DNA from: Hahellaceae bacterium
Lineage (GTDB): Bacteria > Pseudomonadota > Gammaproteobacteria > Pseudomonadales > Oleiphilaceae
Direction of reading: 5' to 3'
NCBI GenBank assembly: GCA_024234575.1
Contig: JACKOB010000002.1
Location: 806,001 to 870,000 of the forward strand
DNA: 64,000 nucleotides
Position numbers and translations under genes: made by a program. Below, one piece after another: positions 31,005 to 43,479 of the stretch. The notes under the pieces are model-generated. The model saw nothing but the letters and a program-made list of their open reading frames with translations. It searched no databases and was not told the origin of the DNA. The first letter of the stretch is position 1. The number at the start of each line of letters is the position of its first letter.

Positions 31005-32549
31005 TTACCAAGATTGTGTAGCTTTGAATTTCTCAATAGCGGCTTTGATATCTGCAGCAATCTCATCATTGTAATTGCCTGCAGCTCCAATCTTCGCCAA
31101 CACTGCTTGCTGCTCAGCATTCATGTAAGAAATCATAGAGGCTTCAAAATCTACAACCTTATTGACTTCAACATCATCAAGATAGCCTTCGTTAGCAGCA
31201 AAGAGAATGATTCCCATCATTGCTACTTCAAGTGGGCTGAATTGCTTCTGTTTCATCAACTCAGTAACACGTTGACCATGCTCCAACTGCTTACGAGTTG
31301 TCTCGTCAAGATCAGAAGCAAACTGGGCAAATGCAGCGAGCTCACGATACTGAGCCAAAGCCAATCGAATACCACCACCAAGCTTTTTCATAATCTTGGT
31401 CTGTGCCGCACCACCTACTCGAGATACCGAAATACCCGCGTTCATCGCAGGACGAATGCCTGAGTTGAACAAACTGGTTTCAACGAATATCTGACCATCC
31501 GTAATAGAGATTACGTTAGTCGGTACGAATGCTGAAACGTCACCTGCTTGCGTTTCGATAATCGGAAGTGCAGTTAACGAACCTGTCTTTCCTTTTACTT
31601 CACCATTGGTGAATTTCTCGACGTAATCAGCATTTACACGTGCCGCTCTTTCTAACAATCGAGAGTGCAAATAGAATACGTCACCAGGATATGCTTCACG
31701 TCCGGGAGGACGACGCAACAACAGTGAAATCTGTCTATAAGCCCAAGCCTGCTTGGTTAGATCATCATAAATGATTAACGCATCCTGGCCACGATCACGG
31801 AAGTATTCTCCCATCGTACAACCAGCATAAGGCGCCAAAAACTGCATAGAAGCAGGATCTGCAGCACCAGCAGCGACAATAATCGTATGATCTAATGCAC
31901 CATGTTGCTCAAGCTTTCGTACTACCGCAGCAATAGAAGACTGCTTCTGTCCGATAGCAACATAGATACACTTAATACCTGTATTCTTTTGATTGATAAT
32001 TGTATCAATCGCAATGGCAGTCTTTCCTGTCTGACGGTCGCCGATAATTAATTCTCGTTGGCCTCGACCAACTGGAACCATTGTATCGATTGCTTTCAAA
32101 CCTGTTTGTACAGGCTGATCTACTGATTGACGGGAAATTACGCCAGGAGCAACAACTTCAAGTGGAGAAGTTATTACTTCACCAAGGTCACCCTTACCAT
32201 CAATTGGATTGCCCAGACCGTCTACGACGCGGCCCAACAGATTTTCACCTGTCGGAACTTCCAATATTCTTTTTGTACAACGGGCTTTCTGGCCTTCAGC
32301 CAGAGTCTGATAGTCACCCAATACAACAGCACCTACTGAATCTCGCTCTAAGTTAAGAGCTAATCCGTAGATACCGCCGTCGAATTCAATCATTTCGCCG
32401 TACATAACGTCCGCGAGTCCGTGTATCAAAACGATACCGTCGGATACACTGACGATTGTGCCCTCAGTACGGGCTTCAGAAGAGACATCAAGCTTCTCGA
32501 TGCGCTTCTTTATAATTTCGCTGATCTCTGAAGGATTCAGTTGCTGCAT
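31005..32549 (-). CDS. atpA: ATP synthase alpha subunit
   Basis: A 514-aa non-catalytic F1 alpha subunit with P-loop [14 protein letters not shown] near residue 170 and the signature [14 protein letters not shown] near 365. It forms the hexamer with beta. It lies 25 bp behind atpH and 60 bp before atpG. Full length and unremarkable. Confidence 0.99.
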   Translation of the reverse strand: MQQLNPSEISEIIKKRIEKLDVSSEARTEGTIVSVSDGIVLIHGLADVMYGEMIEFDGGIYGLALNLERDSVGAVVLGDYQTLAEGQKARCTKRILEVPTGENLLGRVVDGLGNPIDGKGDLGEVITSPLEVVAPGVISRQSVDQPVQTGLKAIDTMVPVGRGQRELIIGDRQTGKTAIAIDTIINQKNTGIKCIYVAIGQKQSSIAAVVRKLEQHGALDHTIIVAAGAADPASMQFLAPYAGCTMGEYFRDRGQDALIIYDDLTKQAWAYRQISLLLRRPPGREAYPGDVFYLHSRLLERAARVNADYVEKFTNGEVKGKTGSLTALPIIETQAGDVSAFVPTNVISITDGQIFVETSLFNSGIRPAMNAGISVSRVGGAAQTKIMKKLGGGIRLALAQYRELAAFAQFASDLDETTRKQLEHGQRVTELMKQKQFSPLEVAMMGIILFAANEGYLDDVEVNKVVDFEASMISYMNAEQQAVLAKIGAAGNYNDEIAADIKAAIEKFKATQSW

Positions 32550-32574
32550 GCCTATGTCCTCAAACCTAAATCTG

Positions 32575-33111
32575 TTAGGAGCCTATCGCTTCGGCCAATT
32601 TTGCAAGCTTTCCACGAACTGAAGCGTCTATCACTAGATCACCCGCCCGTATAACAGCACCGCCAATAATTGAGCGATCAACCTTTGAGCTCAAATTGAT
32701 CTTTCGATCCAATTTGGCTGCCAATGCTTTGGCGAGTTTTTCCTCTTGCTCACCCTTTAACTCGAACGCCGTTTTAATCTCAACGTCAACAGCTTTTTCC
32801 TGCTCTGCTTTCAGTTGGTCAAATTGGATTGCAATCTGCGGCAAGAGCGCAAGTCGCTTGTTCTCAGCTAAAATTGATAGCAGATTCTGACCTTGCTCCG
32901 ATAGCTTACCTTCACATACTTCCAACAGCAGTTTTGCTTTCTGCTCCTGGGTTACTGACGGATTATCAATCAGCGCTCTCATCCCTTTATCAGCGACAAC
33001 AGTCGATGAAAAGGCCAACATTGCTGACCACTCAACAAGTTGCTTAGATGCTAGCGCGGTAGAAAAAACCGCTTTCGCGTATGGTCTGGCTAGTGTGGAT
33101 AATTCTGCCAT
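32575..33111 (-). CDS. atpH: ATP synthase delta subunit
   Basis: A 178-aa delta subunit linking the top of F1 to the peripheral stalk. The N-terminal helical bundle starts [18 protein letters not shown], and the C-terminal signature [19 protein letters not shown] is present. It is 12 bp behind atpF. Confidence 0.97.
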   Translation of the reverse strand: MAELSTLARPYAKAVFSTALASKQLVEWSAMLAFSSTVVADKGMRALIDNPSVTQEQKAKLLLEVCEGKLSEQGQNLLSILAENKRLALLPQIAIQFDQLKAEQEKAVDVEIKTAFELKGEQEEKLAKALAAKLDRKINLSSKVDRSIIGGAVIRAGDLVIDASVRGKLAKLAEAIGS

Positions 33112-33123
33112 TACAAACCTCGA

Positions 33124-33594
33124 TTAGAATTCCGCCGCCAGTTTATTCAACATTTCGCTGTGAGCGTTTTCATCAACAGAGGCTTCAAGAATCTTCTCGG
33201 CACCAGCGATAGCAATACGTGCAATTTCACTACGAAGAGTTTCTTTAACACGGTTTGTTTCCTGATCAATTTCAGCTTTGGCAGCACTGAGCAAACGCTC
33301 ACCCTCTACCCGAGCTAGATCTTTCGCTTCCTCAACGATCTGATTAGAGCGCTTGTTGGCTTGCTCAATGATCTCTGCTGCTTGCTGTTTGGCTTGACGT
33401 AATTCTCGAGCTGCTTTTTCTTGAGCCAGCTCGAGGTCACGTGAGGCACGATCGGCAGCGTCAAGACCATCCGCTATCTTCTTCTGTCTTTCTCGTAGTG
33501 CATCCATTACTGGAGGCCATACGTATTTCATGCAAAAGACTACAAATATGAAGAAAGCGATAGCCTGACCTATCATTGTTAAGTTAATGTTCAC
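33124..33594 (-). CDS. atpF: ATP synthase b subunit
   Basis: A 156-aa b subunit with a single N-terminal membrane helix (residues of about 5-27, [20 protein letters not shown]), followed by a long charged helix rich in Glu, Arg and Ala that dimerises as the peripheral stalk. Same length as the E. coli b subunit (156). Located between atpE and atpH. Confidence 0.97.
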   Translation of the reverse strand: MNINLTMIGQAIAFFIFVVFCMKYVWPPVMDALRERQKKIADGLDAADRASRDLELAQEKAARELRQAKQQAAEIIEQANKRSNQIVEEAKDLARVEGERLLSAAKAEIDQETNRVKETLRSEIARIAIAGAEKILEASVDENAHSEMLNKLAAEF

Positions 33595-33643
33595 GTCAAC
33601 ACCTCTCGCCTTTCTCTATTGTTCGAATATTCAGATGCACCAA

Positions 33644-33940
<297 letters not shown>

Positions 33941-33955
33941 TTAGTAATTTATTTC

Positions 33956-34795
<840 letters not shown>

Positions 34796-34802
34796 TCAAA
34801 CT

Positions 34803-35207
34803 TTATGTCTGCTGTGGTTTCTGACTGAATACCAAAGGAACCAGCCAATTGCTCATAAGTAAAACAAAAAATGTTAGAAACAGTGCTAATACATCAAGCG
34901 GTTTAACCATGACGAAAGTCATTGTAAACAAAACCGCCGTCAGAATCAGTTTAACTGACTCTCCCATATAGAAGGATTTAACTATCTGTTGTGCGGCTCT
35001 CGCTCCACTATAGATAAATGCCTTGTGCGCAAAATACGCGTTGGGAATGGTGAAGATTAAACCACCCAACATTGCCGAATATGCGCCGGTTACGTCTTTT
35101 GCTAGAAACAGTAAGCTCATTACTACAGTTAAAATTAACTGTATAAGAACTAACCGTAAAACAGGCGGACGAACCATTGATCGTTTAGTGTATTTCACAC
35201 ATTCCAC
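34803..35207 (-). CDS. atpI: ATP synthase assembly protein AtpI
   Basis: A 134-aa protein with four predicted membrane helices, including LVLIQLILTVVMSLLFLA and VLALFLTFFVLLMSNWLVP. AtpI helps assemble the c-ring and is usually the first, dispensable gene of the operon, as here. The 251-bp gap upstream (35208-35458) should contain the atp promoter; it is AT-rich, and the imperfect direct repeat ACAACTGTTT/ACAACCGTTT lies at 35419-35441, near the parB end. Confidence 0.92.
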   Translation of the reverse strand: MECVKYTKRSMVRPPVLRLVLIQLILTVVMSLLFLAKDVTGAYSAMLGGLIFTIPNAYFAHKAFIYSGARAAQQIVKSFYMGESVKLILTAVLFTMTFVMVKPLDVLALFLTFFVLLMSNWLVPLVFSQKPQQT

Positions 35208-35458
35208 CCGAATTCTCTATTACCGCCCATAATTGGTGCATAGGAATTTCCCATGACCCAAGGCGACGCAGATTATAGAGATAATACCTAGGTCATTCAA
35301 CAGATAATGGGTATTAACGGCAAAATAACTGTTTAATTTGTATTCAAAAATTTTACGTTTGAGGTTATATTCTCACAAGTAGTAGGCCAAGATGCTTTCA
35401 ATCACTACATGTGGTAGAACAACTGTTTGAAACAACCGTTTAAAATTTTACAATTTCT

Positions 35459-36328
35459 TTATTTAATATGCGCGAGAATCCCATCTAACTCATCAAGTGA
35501 GTTATATTGAATAACCAATTTCCCTTTGCCTTTTGCCGAGTGGGCAATAGCCACCTTCGCACCGAGCTTATCTGACAAGCTTTCTTCCAGGTTTTTCACA
35601 TCAGGATCAACGATTATTTCTTTTTCATTTTCTTGGTCTTCTTGCTGTAATTTTCTAACAAGTGCTTCTGTTTGCCTAACTGAAAGTGCTTTGGCAGCAA
35701 CAATTCTTGCAGCCTTAATTTGCATGAACTCATCTAAAGATAGAATCGCTTTCGCATGTCCCATCTCAATATCACCATGCTCAAGCATGATTCGTACTTC
35801 TTGCTCCAAGCCTATCAGACGCAATAAATTGGTAATCGTTGAGCGCGATTTACCTACGGCTTCTGCCACTTGTTGTTGTGTGAGTTCAAATTCAGTTTGC
35901 AATCGCTGTAATGCAAATGCTTCTTCAATGGGATTGAGGTTTTCGCGCTGAATATTTTCGATCAGCGACATCGCAATTGCAGCCTCATCGGGAACATTGC
36001 GAATCAATGCGGGAACTTTATCCAGGCCAGCAATCTGAGTGGCACGCCAACGCCTTTCGCCAGCAATAATTTCGTACCGACCTTCGGCAATTGCCCTAAC
36101 CACGATGGGCTGCATTACACCCTGTTGCTTGATAGAATCAGCAAGCTCTTCTAGTGCGGATGGGTCCATATCACGACGGGGCTGATACATACCACGCTGA
36201 ATTAGCTCTACAGGAAGCTCCCGCAATTCACCATCAAGATCATTATTATTGTCTGCGGTGGAAGCCTCTGAACTTTTTAAAAGTGCTCCTAAGCCTTTTG
36301 ACCCAAGTCCTCTTGTTTTCTTTACCAT
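35459..36328 (-). CDS. parB: Chromosome partitioning protein ParB
   Basis: A 289-aa ParB/Spo0J with the start MVKKTRGLGSKGLGALL. The CTP-binding ParB/Srx domain carries the GERRWRA box near residue 90, followed by ENIQREN, a KorB-like helix-turn-helix (TQQQVAEAVGKSRSTITN) and a C-terminal dimer domain. It loads on parS, of which two perfect copies lie in recF in this window. The start at 36328 is chosen by homology; the frame is open to an ATG at 36361, eight bases behind the parA stop, which would add 11 residues. Confidence 0.96.
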   Translation of the reverse strand: MVKKTRGLGSKGLGALLKSSEASTADNNNDLDGELRELPVELIQRGMYQPRRDMDPSALEELADSIKQQGVMQPIVVRAIAEGRYEIIAGERRWRATQIAGLDKVPALIRNVPDEAAIAMSLIENIQRENLNPIEEAFALQRLQTEFELTQQQVAEAVGKSRSTITNLLRLIGLEQEVRIMLEHGDIEMGHAKAILSLDEFMQIKAARIVAAKALSVRQTEALVRKLQQEDQENEKEIIVDPDVKNLEESLSDKLGAKVAIAHSAKGKGKLVIQYNSLDELDGILAHIK

Positions 36329-36369
36329 GGTTAGCTCACTAAATGCCGTGTTCTCTGGCATACCACTGT

Positions 36370-37167
36370 TTAGGCAGGAACTGCCTGCTTTTTATTTTCT
36401 CGTTTTTTACATTTTCTTACCAGCTCACCAGCTACAGCTAAATAAGCAACAGCTCCTTTCGAGCTTTTGTCGTACTTGAGTGCTGGCAAACCGTGGCTTG
36501 GTGCTTCGGCCAAACGCACATTTCTGGGCACAACTGAACCAAAAAGCTTGTCGCCAAAGTATTCTTTCAATTGCTCAGATACATCAATGGTCAGGCTATT
36601 TCGCGGATCGTACATGGTCCGTAACAAGCCTTCTACTTCCAGGTGAGGATTAACGGTTTCGCGGATTTGCTCAACAGTGTTCATCAATGCCGCCAAACCT
36701 TCTAAGGCATAGTATTCACACTGCATCGGAATTAGCACGCTATCTGAGGCAGACAGCGCATTGACTGTGAGCATATTCAACGACGGTGGGCAATCGATAA
36801 ATATGTAGTCGTATTGCTCGCGAATTTTATTGAGCGCAAGGCGCAATCTGTGCTCACGCCCAATCTCAGTCATCAGCTCGACTTCGGCGGCAGTGACATC
36901 ACCATTTGACGGTAATACTGAATAGCCTGCCGCTTCGCTGTTAATGATTACGTCTTCAATGTTTTGCTTGCGAGTTAAAATGTCATACGCTGTATAACTG
37001 CATTCATATTTATCAACACCACTACCCATTGTGGCATTTCCCTGCGGGTCAAGATCAACCAATAAAACTTTTCTGCGCATTGCAGAAAGAGAAGCACAAA
37101 GGTTTACGCAAGTCGTCGTTTTGCCAACGCCACCTTTTTGATTAGTCACCGCAATAATGCGCGCCAT
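36370..37167 (-). CDS. parA: Chromosome partitioning ATPase ParA (Soj)
   Basis: A 265-aa deviant Walker ATPase. The motif KGGVGKTTTCVNL is at residues 11-23, with DLDPQGN near 40 and DCPPSLN near 125. It forms a dynamic gradient on the nucleoid that moves the ParB-parS complex. It lies between rsmG and parB, the conserved rsmG-parA-parB order of origin regions. Confidence 0.98.
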   Translation of the reverse strand: MARIIAVTNQKGGVGKTTTCVNLCASLSAMRRKVLLVDLDPQGNATMGSGVDKYECSYTAYDILTRKQNIEDVIINSEAAGYSVLPSNGDVTAAEVELMTEIGREHRLRLALNKIREQYDYIFIDCPPSLNMLTVNALSASDSVLIPMQCEYYALEGLAALMNTVEQIRETVNPHLEVEGLLRTMYDPRNSLTIDVSEQLKEYFGDKLFGSVVPRNVRLAEAPSHGLPALKYDKSSKGAVAYLAVAGELVRKCKKRENKKQAVPA

Positions 37168-37185
37168 TAACCTTCTCCACTATTT

Positions 37186-37821
37186 TTAGCATTGGCCAAT
37201 TACCAGTAAGTGACGTTCCGCATCACTACCAGGAATATTTACTTCAATTGAACGTTGTAACCGATAATCTTCTGGTAAGTCTGCAATTTCGTCATCAGGA
37301 TACGGCCCCTTCATCGCAAGAAAAGTGCCTTCTTCAGTCACCAAATGGCGACACCAATTGATGATATTTTTTAAAGGAGCGAAGGCCCTTGAAGTTACCA
37401 TATCGAACTTTTCTACAGGCAAAAACTCTTCAGCACGTGCATGAATTACAGTTACATTTGATAAATTAAGCTCAAGTTTACACTGTGTTAGAAAGCGTGT
37501 CTTTTTGATGTTGCTATCCAGTAAAAAAAATTCGGTCTGCGGGAAACAAATCGCTAGCGGAATGCCGGGTAATCCTGGTCCGGTCCCTACATCAATAATT
37601 CTCTTACCTTGCACGTAGGGCAATGTAGAAAGACTATCAACAATATGACGGCCAACCATCTCATCGACATTTCTGACAGCGGTAAGATTAAACGCTTTAT
37701 TCCACTTATTCAGCAGTTCAACATAATGTGTCAGCTTAGCAAGTTTATCTGCATCCAGGTTGCAGGCGATCGCCTCCAACCCTTGCTTTATTTTATCTTC
37801 TATCACATTCCATCCAATCAA
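37186..37821 (-). CDS. rsmG: 16S rRNA (guanine527-N7)-methyltransferase
   Basis: A 211-aa RsmG (GidB) that methylates G527 of 16S rRNA. The SAM-binding stretch [17 protein letters not shown] lies near residue 75, and FNLTAVRN before it is family-typical. The ATG overlaps the mnmG stop by four bases (37818-37821), so the two genes are coupled. Confidence 0.98.
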   Translation of the reverse strand: MIGWNVIEDKIKQGLEAIACNLDADKLAKLTHYVELLNKWNKAFNLTAVRNVDEMVGRHIVDSLSTLPYVQGKRIIDVGTGPGLPGIPLAICFPQTEFFLLDSNIKKTRFLTQCKLELNLSNVTVIHARAEEFLPVEKFDMVTSRAFAPLKNIINWCRHLVTEEGTFLAMKGPYPDDEIADLPEDYRLQRSIEVNIPGSDAERHLLVIGQC

Positions 37822-39704
37822 GCTGACTTTTTCTTCAAAAGATCGCGTTTTTTTAAATAGATCAACAATAAGGAAATCGCAGCCGGCGTCATACCCTGAA
37901 TACGGGAAGCTTGGGCAATTGTTTCAGGGCATTGCTGCTGAAGTTTTTGCTGCAGTTCTTTCGACAAACCAGAAATCGTAGAATAATCAAAATCAATGGG
38001 TAACAATGTATTCTCAAATTTTTTGAGTCGGTCTATCTCTTCCTGTTGGCGAGTAATATAACCTTCATATTTCACTTGTATTTCAAGTTGCTGAGCGACA
38101 AGTGGATCTTGCACCGAAATATTGGTTATTTCTGCAATATTTTCGATCGTCAACTCTGGTCTGCGAAGTAGGTCTGACAAACAGTATTCCCTGCTCAACG
38201 GCTTTTCAAGATACTTATTGGCTCGACTTGCCTGCTCACTATCTGGTTGAATCCAGGTAGAGTCTAATCGATTTTTCTCACGCTCGAGCATTTCCCGCTT
38301 TTGACAAAATGCCTGCCAGCGAATGTCATCAACAACGCCGAGTTTTCTGCCTGTTTCCGTTAACCGCAAATCTGCGTTATCTTCACGTAATAGCAGCCGA
38401 TACTCAGCTCTGCTGGTAAACATACGATAGGGTTCTTTAGTACCTAAGGTAATTAAATCATCGGCGAGAACACCAATATAGGCTTCATCTCTGGTTGGAT
38501 ACCAGGGATCAAGCCCTTTGGCACGTAAACCCGCATTTATGCCAGCAAGTAGCCCTTGCGCTCCCGCCTCTTCGTAACCAGTAGTACCGTTAATTTGACC
38601 GGCAAAATAAAGATTGTGGATATATTTGTTCTCGAAAGAATGCTTTAAATCCTGTGGGTTAAAAAAGTCGTACTCGATGGCATAGCCGGGGCGAGTAATA
38701 TGTGCGTTCTCGAAACCTTTAATAGATTGCACTGCAGCTAGTTGTATATCGAAAGGCAACGAGGTAGAGATACCATTTGGATAGAGCTCTATGGTATTAA
38801 GACCTTCTGGCTCTACGAATATCTGATGCGAATTTTTATCAGCAAACCGATTAATCTTATCTTCGATAGAAGGACAATATCTTGGGCCTACGCCTTCTAT
38901 TTTTCCTGTAAACATCGGTGAACGATCAAAGCCACTGCGAATAATGTCATGCGTGCGCTCGTTCGTCTTCGTAATATAACAGCTAATTTGCTGCGGATGT
39001 TGATCAGCCCGTCCAATGTATGACATCACCGGAGTAGGCTGATCACCTGGCTGTTCTTCCATAACGGAAAAATCTACAGTACGTGCGTCAATTCTGGGGG
39101 GAGTACCGGTCTTTAAGCGATCTACCCGTAATGGTAATTCTCTTAGACGTCTGGCCAAAGCAATAGAAGGTGGATCACCCGCTCGACCACCGGAATGGTT
39201 TTCCATTCCTATGTGAATGACTCCACCTAAAAAGGTTCCAGTGGTTAACACCACTGTTTGGGCATGAAAGCGCACACCCATATTGGAGACTACACCAGTA
39301 ACGGTTTCTCCTTCAACAATCAAATCATCAGCAGCTTGTTGAAATATATAGAGATTTTCCTGACGTTCAAGAATATTTCGAATGGCGGCCTTATACAACG
39401 CCCTATCTGCCTGAGCTCTGGTTGCCCGAACGGCCGGACCCTTTCGGGAATTTAATACTCTAAATTGAATACCTCCCATATCGGTCGCCAGTGCCATCGC
39501 ACCACCCATCGCATCTATTTCTTTAACCAGATGACTCTTCCCTATACCGCCAATCGCAGGATTACAGGACATTTGGCCAAGTGTTTCGATGTTGTGAGTC
39601 AATAATAGCGTTGTACATCCCATTCGAGCAGAAGCCAAGGCAGCTTCAGTGCCAGCATGACCGCCACCAATAACAATGACATCAAAACGTCTGGGATAGT
39701 CCAC
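37818..39704 (-). CDS. mnmG: tRNA uridine-34 5-carboxymethylaminomethyl enzyme MnmG
   Basis: A 628-aa FAD enzyme that with MnmE modifies U34 of several tRNAs. The FAD loop [14 protein letters not shown] is near residues 11-24, and the signatures [18 protein letters not shown] and [16 protein letters not shown] are present. The start is a GTG at 39704 with AGAGG eight bases upstream. Its upstream region is the DnaA-box-rich gap, as in the classical gidA-oriC arrangement. Confidence 0.98.
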   Translation of the reverse strand: MDYPRRFDVIVIGGGHAGTEAALASARMGCTTLLLTHNIETLGQMSCNPAIGGIGKSHLVKEIDAMGGAMALATDMGGIQFRVLNSRKGPAVRATRAQADRALYKAAIRNILERQENLYIFQQAADDLIVEGETVTGVVSNMGVRFHAQTVVLTTGTFLGGVIHIGMENHSGGRAGDPPSIALARRLRELPLRVDRLKTGTPPRIDARTVDFSVMEEQPGDQPTPVMSYIGRADQHPQQISCYITKTNERTHDIIRSGFDRSPMFTGKIEGVGPRYCPSIEDKINRFADKNSHQIFVEPEGLNTIELYPNGISTSLPFDIQLAAVQSIKGFENAHITRPGYAIEYDFFNPQDLKHSFENKYIHNLYFAGQINGTTGYEEAGAQGLLAGINAGLRAKGLDPWYPTRDEAYIGVLADDLITLGTKEPYRMFTSRAEYRLLLREDNADLRLTETGRKLGVVDDIRWQAFCQKREMLEREKNRLDSTWIQPDSEQASRANKYLEKPLSREYCLSDLLRRPELTIENIAEITNISVQDPLVAQQLEIQVKYEGYITRQQEEIDRLKKFENTLLPIDFDYSTISGLSKELQQKLQQQCPETIAQASRIQGMTPAAISLLLIYLKKRDLLKKKSA

Positions 39705-40126
39705 GGGAAAACCTCTTGTGAAATTTTTAAAAAGGACGCGAATTATACGCTATCAGTATCAATATTATCAGCACAGTTTGATTAATTTTTGATCTTAATT
39801 TGTGCTATTTATTATTAATTAGCGCTACTTGAATGAATATCATGCTAATTAGAATAAACAATCTAATTTAAATAGTTTTCAGTAAGTTACGAGGCTTTCT
39901 TAGAAACTTATTAATCTATTTATCCACAGAAAATACTCGAATAAACAACCATAAAAACGCTCGTAACGTATTGATTTATATATCTTATATTTATTAACTA
40001 TGAGTAACATTCTTAATTCTTCAAAAGTTATCCACATATATTGTCAATAGCAAATTGTGGATAAATTAAAATAAAATTGGAACGCTAATAGATATAAAAA
40101 TTGGCCTGGTAATTGCTGATACCCGT
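39705..40126. other. AT-rich gap with three perfect DnaA boxes, candidate oriC
   Basis: No convincing gene is seen. TTATCCACA occurs at 39920-39928 and 40028-40036, and its reverse TGTGGATAA at 40056-40064. The left half (39770-39870) is very AT-rich and contains GATCTTAATTTGTGC, a possible unwinding element. Only one GATC is present, so no Dam/SeqA-type control is suggested. This is the E. coli-like position for oriC next to mnmG (gidA). The bases 40127-40171 lead into a small ORF. Confidence 0.6.
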
Positions 40127-40171
40127 TTGTTGACGAATTTAGACAAATTTTTGACTATTAGGGGATTTACT

Positions 40172-40339
40172 ATGAAAGCGGATTGTTTTCTAAAGACAGT
40201 ACAAAAAATAGTGGCCGAAGAGGAATTGGTTGATTTTCTAATGTGGTGTATTGAATTTGATGTCGATCTCGCATCTATTCAAGGTGATATCATTTCACTT
40301 TACCGAAAACATCAAAATGATCAACATTTCGCTGCATAA
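40172..40339 (+). CDS. Hypothetical 55-aa protein next to the DnaA-box cluster
   Basis: A short frame starting with ATG, preceded nine bases upstream by a GGGGA ribosome site. The predicted product is acidic and probably helical (MKADCFLKTVQKIVAEEEL at the start). The frame is open upstream to a TTG at 40127. No family is recognised. Supporting facts are the good ribosome site and its isolation in an otherwise non-coding stretch. It could be spurious. Confidence 0.4.
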   Translation: MKADCFLKTVQKIVAEEELVDFLMWCIEFDVDLASIQGDIISLYRKHQNDQHFAA

Positions 40340-40358
40340 CGCTTATGTAGATAACTTA

Positions 40359-41147
40359 TCAAAGAGGAAGTTGATAATTTTGCTCTGTCATTAAATCGAT
40401 GCCGCATTCAAGTTGCGAGATCCAGTCAAGAAACAGGTTTATGTTTTCCTTCCCTTTAAACATGGGCCCGTGCTGGGGAGCAATAATTTCGACGTCTAAT
40501 TTCCTAACCATATTAGCCCATAAAGCCGATATTTTTCGCGAGCACATGTAGCGTCGATGAAAACCAAGCATTTTGGGTATGTGCTCAGTAAAATCTGATA
40601 CCACTAAAGCATCTTTTTCATTCCCCATCGAAGCCCCCATGTCCCCGGAAAATAAAATTTTACTGACCGGATCATAGAACTGGATGTTACCTACAGAATG
40701 GAGAAAATGGGCCGGAAGGCAAGATATATCGCCATTACCAAAGGGAATTTTCATCCCTTCGTCCGGTACAGCAATAATCCGATCGAATACATGTCCTTGC
40801 AGGGATTTATTAACAAACCCCGAAGCCAAGTGCGGAAGGAAGCGTGACCACAATCTCGATGTAATTACCTGACAGTCTGTATGCAGTAACCAGCGATCAA
40901 GAGAAGAAATAATGTCCGGATCTTGATGTGAAGCGAATACATATTTCAGTTGCTTCAGTTCGAATTTCTTGGATACCTCCAAGGCCAAGGGATTATATGT
41001 AAGATCCCCGCCCGGATCGATGAGCGCATAATCACGACCATCAACAATAAGAAATTGATTTGCTTGCACACCCTGACCTTCGACCAGATTGTTAAATATA
41101 TAACACTCGTGCACACCATCACTAAAAAGCAAATGAGGTTCTGTCAT
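40359..41147 (-). CDS. MBL-fold metallohydrolase of the diiron flavoprotein-like type
   Basis: A 262-aa metallo-beta-lactamase-fold protein. Probable metal ligands are ASHQDPD at residues 72-78, LPAHFLHS near 145, FSGDMG near 165 and PQHGPMF near 230. The HxDxD pattern and FLHSVGN resemble the oxygen-reducing diiron domain (ODP) of flavodiiron proteins, but no flavodoxin part is attached. It is followed upstream on the same strand by an HDOD gene 27 bp away, suggesting a shared transcript. A redox- or oxygen-sensing role is possible; function unknown. Confidence 0.75.
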   Translation of the reverse strand: MTEPHLLFSDGVHECYIFNNLVEGQGVQANQFLIVDGRDYALIDPGGDLTYNPLALEVSKKFELKQLKYVFASHQDPDIISSLDRWLLHTDCQVITSRLWSRFLPHLASGFVNKSLQGHVFDRIIAVPDEGMKIPFGNGDISCLPAHFLHSVGNIQFYDPVSKILFSGDMGASMGNEKDALVVSDFTEHIPKMLGFHRRYMCSRKISALWANMVRKLDVEIIAPQHGPMFKGKENINLFLDWISQLECGIDLMTEQNYQLPL

Positions 41148-41174
41148 CGTCAGGGCTCCCTACCCAATATTTCC

Positions 41175-41993
41175 TTAGTCTTTTAGCAACTCATCTATAT
41201 CATCATTTTGTTGCATCATCTCTAGAACATCTTCAAACAGCGCGACCAAGTCTACTCCTAAAGGTTTTACTACCTTTATAGGAAAGTCAGAAAGAACTTC
41301 TTCCTGAGATTTTCCTAAGCTGATTGCATTGTTTAAATATTTTGCCAAATACAGAATTGTGGCGTATGTCGTATTTTCGTCTGGGGTTTCTTGAAGTAGG
41401 ATTGCATCTTGAATTTCTTCTGGAAACTTCCAACGTTTAGCTAACTCAGCGCCTACTTGGCAATAATTAACGGTGAACTGATTTTCTTGAAGGTCGATGC
41501 GCTTAGCGCCTGATGCGACAAGTTCATTAATTTTTTTACATTTATCCGAGTCATGCAGACATAACAAAAGTTCGCCAATATTATGGAACATACCGCAGGT
41601 AAACGCGATTTCTGGATCAACTTTAGCTCTTTTTGCCACAAGTTTCGCAATATTCGCTACCATAAAGGTATTGCGCCAGAAAACTTTCTTATCAACACCA
41701 GGAATACTTTTAAATGCTCCAGTAACACCGGAGGCGACAACAAGTGTTTTCAAAGCATCTAACCCAAGCATCACCACAGCAGAATCAATTGAGGCAATTT
41801 TTCTGCCGGCCCCATATCTCGCTGAATTGCCTAACCTCAATACTTTCGCAGAAATTACTTGATCCATCTGCACTTTTTTTGAAATAACATCCGCATTAGA
41901 GTCCGGGTCATTAAAATGATCCATTAATTCCTGAACAACTTTTGGGATATTTGGAAGATTTTGAGTTTGTTCAAATATTTTATCCAGAGCCAC
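41175..41993 (-). CDS. HDOD domain protein
   Basis: A 272-aa protein made almost entirely of one HDOD domain: LPNIPKVVQELMDHF near the N-terminus, SAKVLRLGNSARYG, then IDSAVVMLGLDAL. The hydrolase HD pair is replaced (CGMFHNIGELLL), so it is not expected to cleave nucleotides. HDOD proteins act in signalling and often accompany c-di-GMP or stress systems. Its neighbour downstream is the MBL-fold gene. Specific role unknown. Confidence 0.85.
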   Translation of the reverse strand: MALDKIFEQTQNLPNIPKVVQELMDHFNDPDSNADVISKKVQMDQVISAKVLRLGNSARYGAGRKIASIDSAVVMLGLDALKTLVVASGVTGAFKSIPGVDKKVFWRNTFMVANIAKLVAKRAKVDPEIAFTCGMFHNIGELLLCLHDSDKCKKINELVASGAKRIDLQENQFTVNYCQVGAELAKRWKFPEEIQDAILLQETPDENTTYATILYLAKYLNNAISLGKSQEEVLSDFPIKVVKPLGVDLVALFEDVLEMMQQNDDIDELLKD

Positions 41994-42106
41994 TTTCTAT
42001 TCCTCTATGACGTAGTATGGATAAATTATAGAAGAGCTCTCTTGTTTGGAAAGGTAGCTGACAAATTAAAAACCACTGCTTTGTAGCAAAATACAAATAT
42101 ACTTGG

Positions 42107-43471
42107 CTACTTCCCTATACAGAAACTGGAAAAAATTTTTCCAAGCAAGTCATCGGATGTGAACTCACCGGTTATTTCTCCCAAATGATCAAGAGCGATG
42201 CGCAAATCCTCTGCCAGAAGTTCTCCTGCACCGGCAACCTCTAACTGATCTTTACCATTAGAAAGATAATCCAACGTTTTTTGTAAACTGGTAAGATGCC
42301 TACGACGCGCAACAAAAGTACCTTCTGTCATCGCGTTATAGCCAATTACTTCTTTGAGATGTGATCGAAGATAGTCAACTCCCATACCTTTTTTGGCCGA
42401 TAGCCTGATAACAGAATAGTCGTCGAGTTGTTCGATACCTGAGGTTTCCTCAGAGAGATCGATCTTATTACGGACTATCGTTATCTTACGGTGGGGAGGA
42501 ACAGCACCTAAAAATTCTGGCCATATATCAAAAGGCTTGTTACTGGAGCTTTTATTAGCATCAACCAAGAGTAATACATGATCAGCATTTTCTATCTCAA
42601 CTAATGCTTTTTGTATGCCTATCGCTTCTACTTCATCAGCATTTTCACGAAGACCAGCAGTGTCAATGATGTGCAAAGGCATACCATCTATTTGAATATG
42701 CTCTTTTAAAACGTCTCTGGTTGTGCCTTCAATAGCCGTTACTATTGCCGATTCTTTTTCAGCAAGGGCATTTAATAAACTCGATTTACCTGCATTGGGT
42801 CGTCCGGCAATAACTACTTTCATGCCTTCACGAAGAATAGATCCTTGCTTGGCCTTGCTAAACACATTGCCAACTTGCGCAATGATATTATTAAGCCTAT
42901 CAGAAACATAGCCATCAGCGAGGAAATCAATTTCCTCTTCAGGGAAATCAATAGCAGATTCTACATACATCCTTAACTCTATCAGCTGTTCACGTAAATT
43001 CTGAATGTGATTTGAAAACTCACCTTGTAAAGAACTAAGAGCTGATCTGGCTGCTTGTTCGGATTCGCTGTTTATCAAATCTGCGATGGCTTCAACTTGA
43101 ACTAAATCCAACTTATCATTTAGAAAAGCTCGTTCTGAAAATTCACCTGGTAAGGCCATACGCGCGCCATAATCTAGCGCCGTTTTCAAAATCATATCCA
43201 GAACGATAGGACCACCATGAGCTTGTAACTCAAACACATCTTCACCGGTGAATGAATGAGGGCCCTTAAAAAAGATAGCGATTCCTTCGTCCAGTTTCTG
43301 CGAGTTTTTGTCAATAAATGCAGAGTAATGAGCATGCCGAACTTTAGGTCTAAAACCTAAAAATCTGTTCGCAATAGCCAGTGCTTTAGGACCAGACAGG
43401 CGAACTATACCAACACCTGATTTTCCTGGTGCTGTTGCTATTGCAGCAATCGTTTCAAATTCTAATGTCAT
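42107..43471 (-). CDS. mnmE: tRNA modification GTPase MnmE
   Basis: A 454-aa GTPase, partner of MnmG in U34 modification. The G domain has G1 GRPNAGKSS near residue 224, G3 DTAG near 270 and G4 RNKID near 335; the protein ends in the catalytic-loop signature FCIGK. The ATG at 43471 is chosen; a TTG two codons upstream is open. The GAGGG that could serve as ribosome site lies 11 bases upstream, inside a hairpin stem. It follows yidC. Confidence 0.98.
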   Translation of the reverse strand: MTLEFETIAAIATAPGKSGVGIVRLSGPKALAIANRFLGFRPKVRHAHYSAFIDKNSQKLDEGIAIFFKGPHSFTGEDVFELQAHGGPIVLDMILKTALDYGARMALPGEFSERAFLNDKLDLVQVEAIADLINSESEQAARSALSSLQGEFSNHIQNLREQLIELRMYVESAIDFPEEEIDFLADGYVSDRLNNIIAQVGNVFSKAKQGSILREGMKVVIAGRPNAGKSSLLNALAEKESAIVTAIEGTTRDVLKEHIQIDGMPLHIIDTAGLRENADEVEAIGIQKALVEIENADHVLLLVDANKSSSNKPFDIWPEFLGAVPPHRKITIVRNKIDLSEETSGIEQLDDYSVIRLSAKKGMGVDYLRSHLKEVIGYNAMTEGTFVARRRHLTSLQKTLDYLSNGKDQLEVAGAGELLAEDLRIALDHLGEITGEFTSDDLLGKIFSSFCIGK

Positions 43472-43479
43472 AAGCAATT

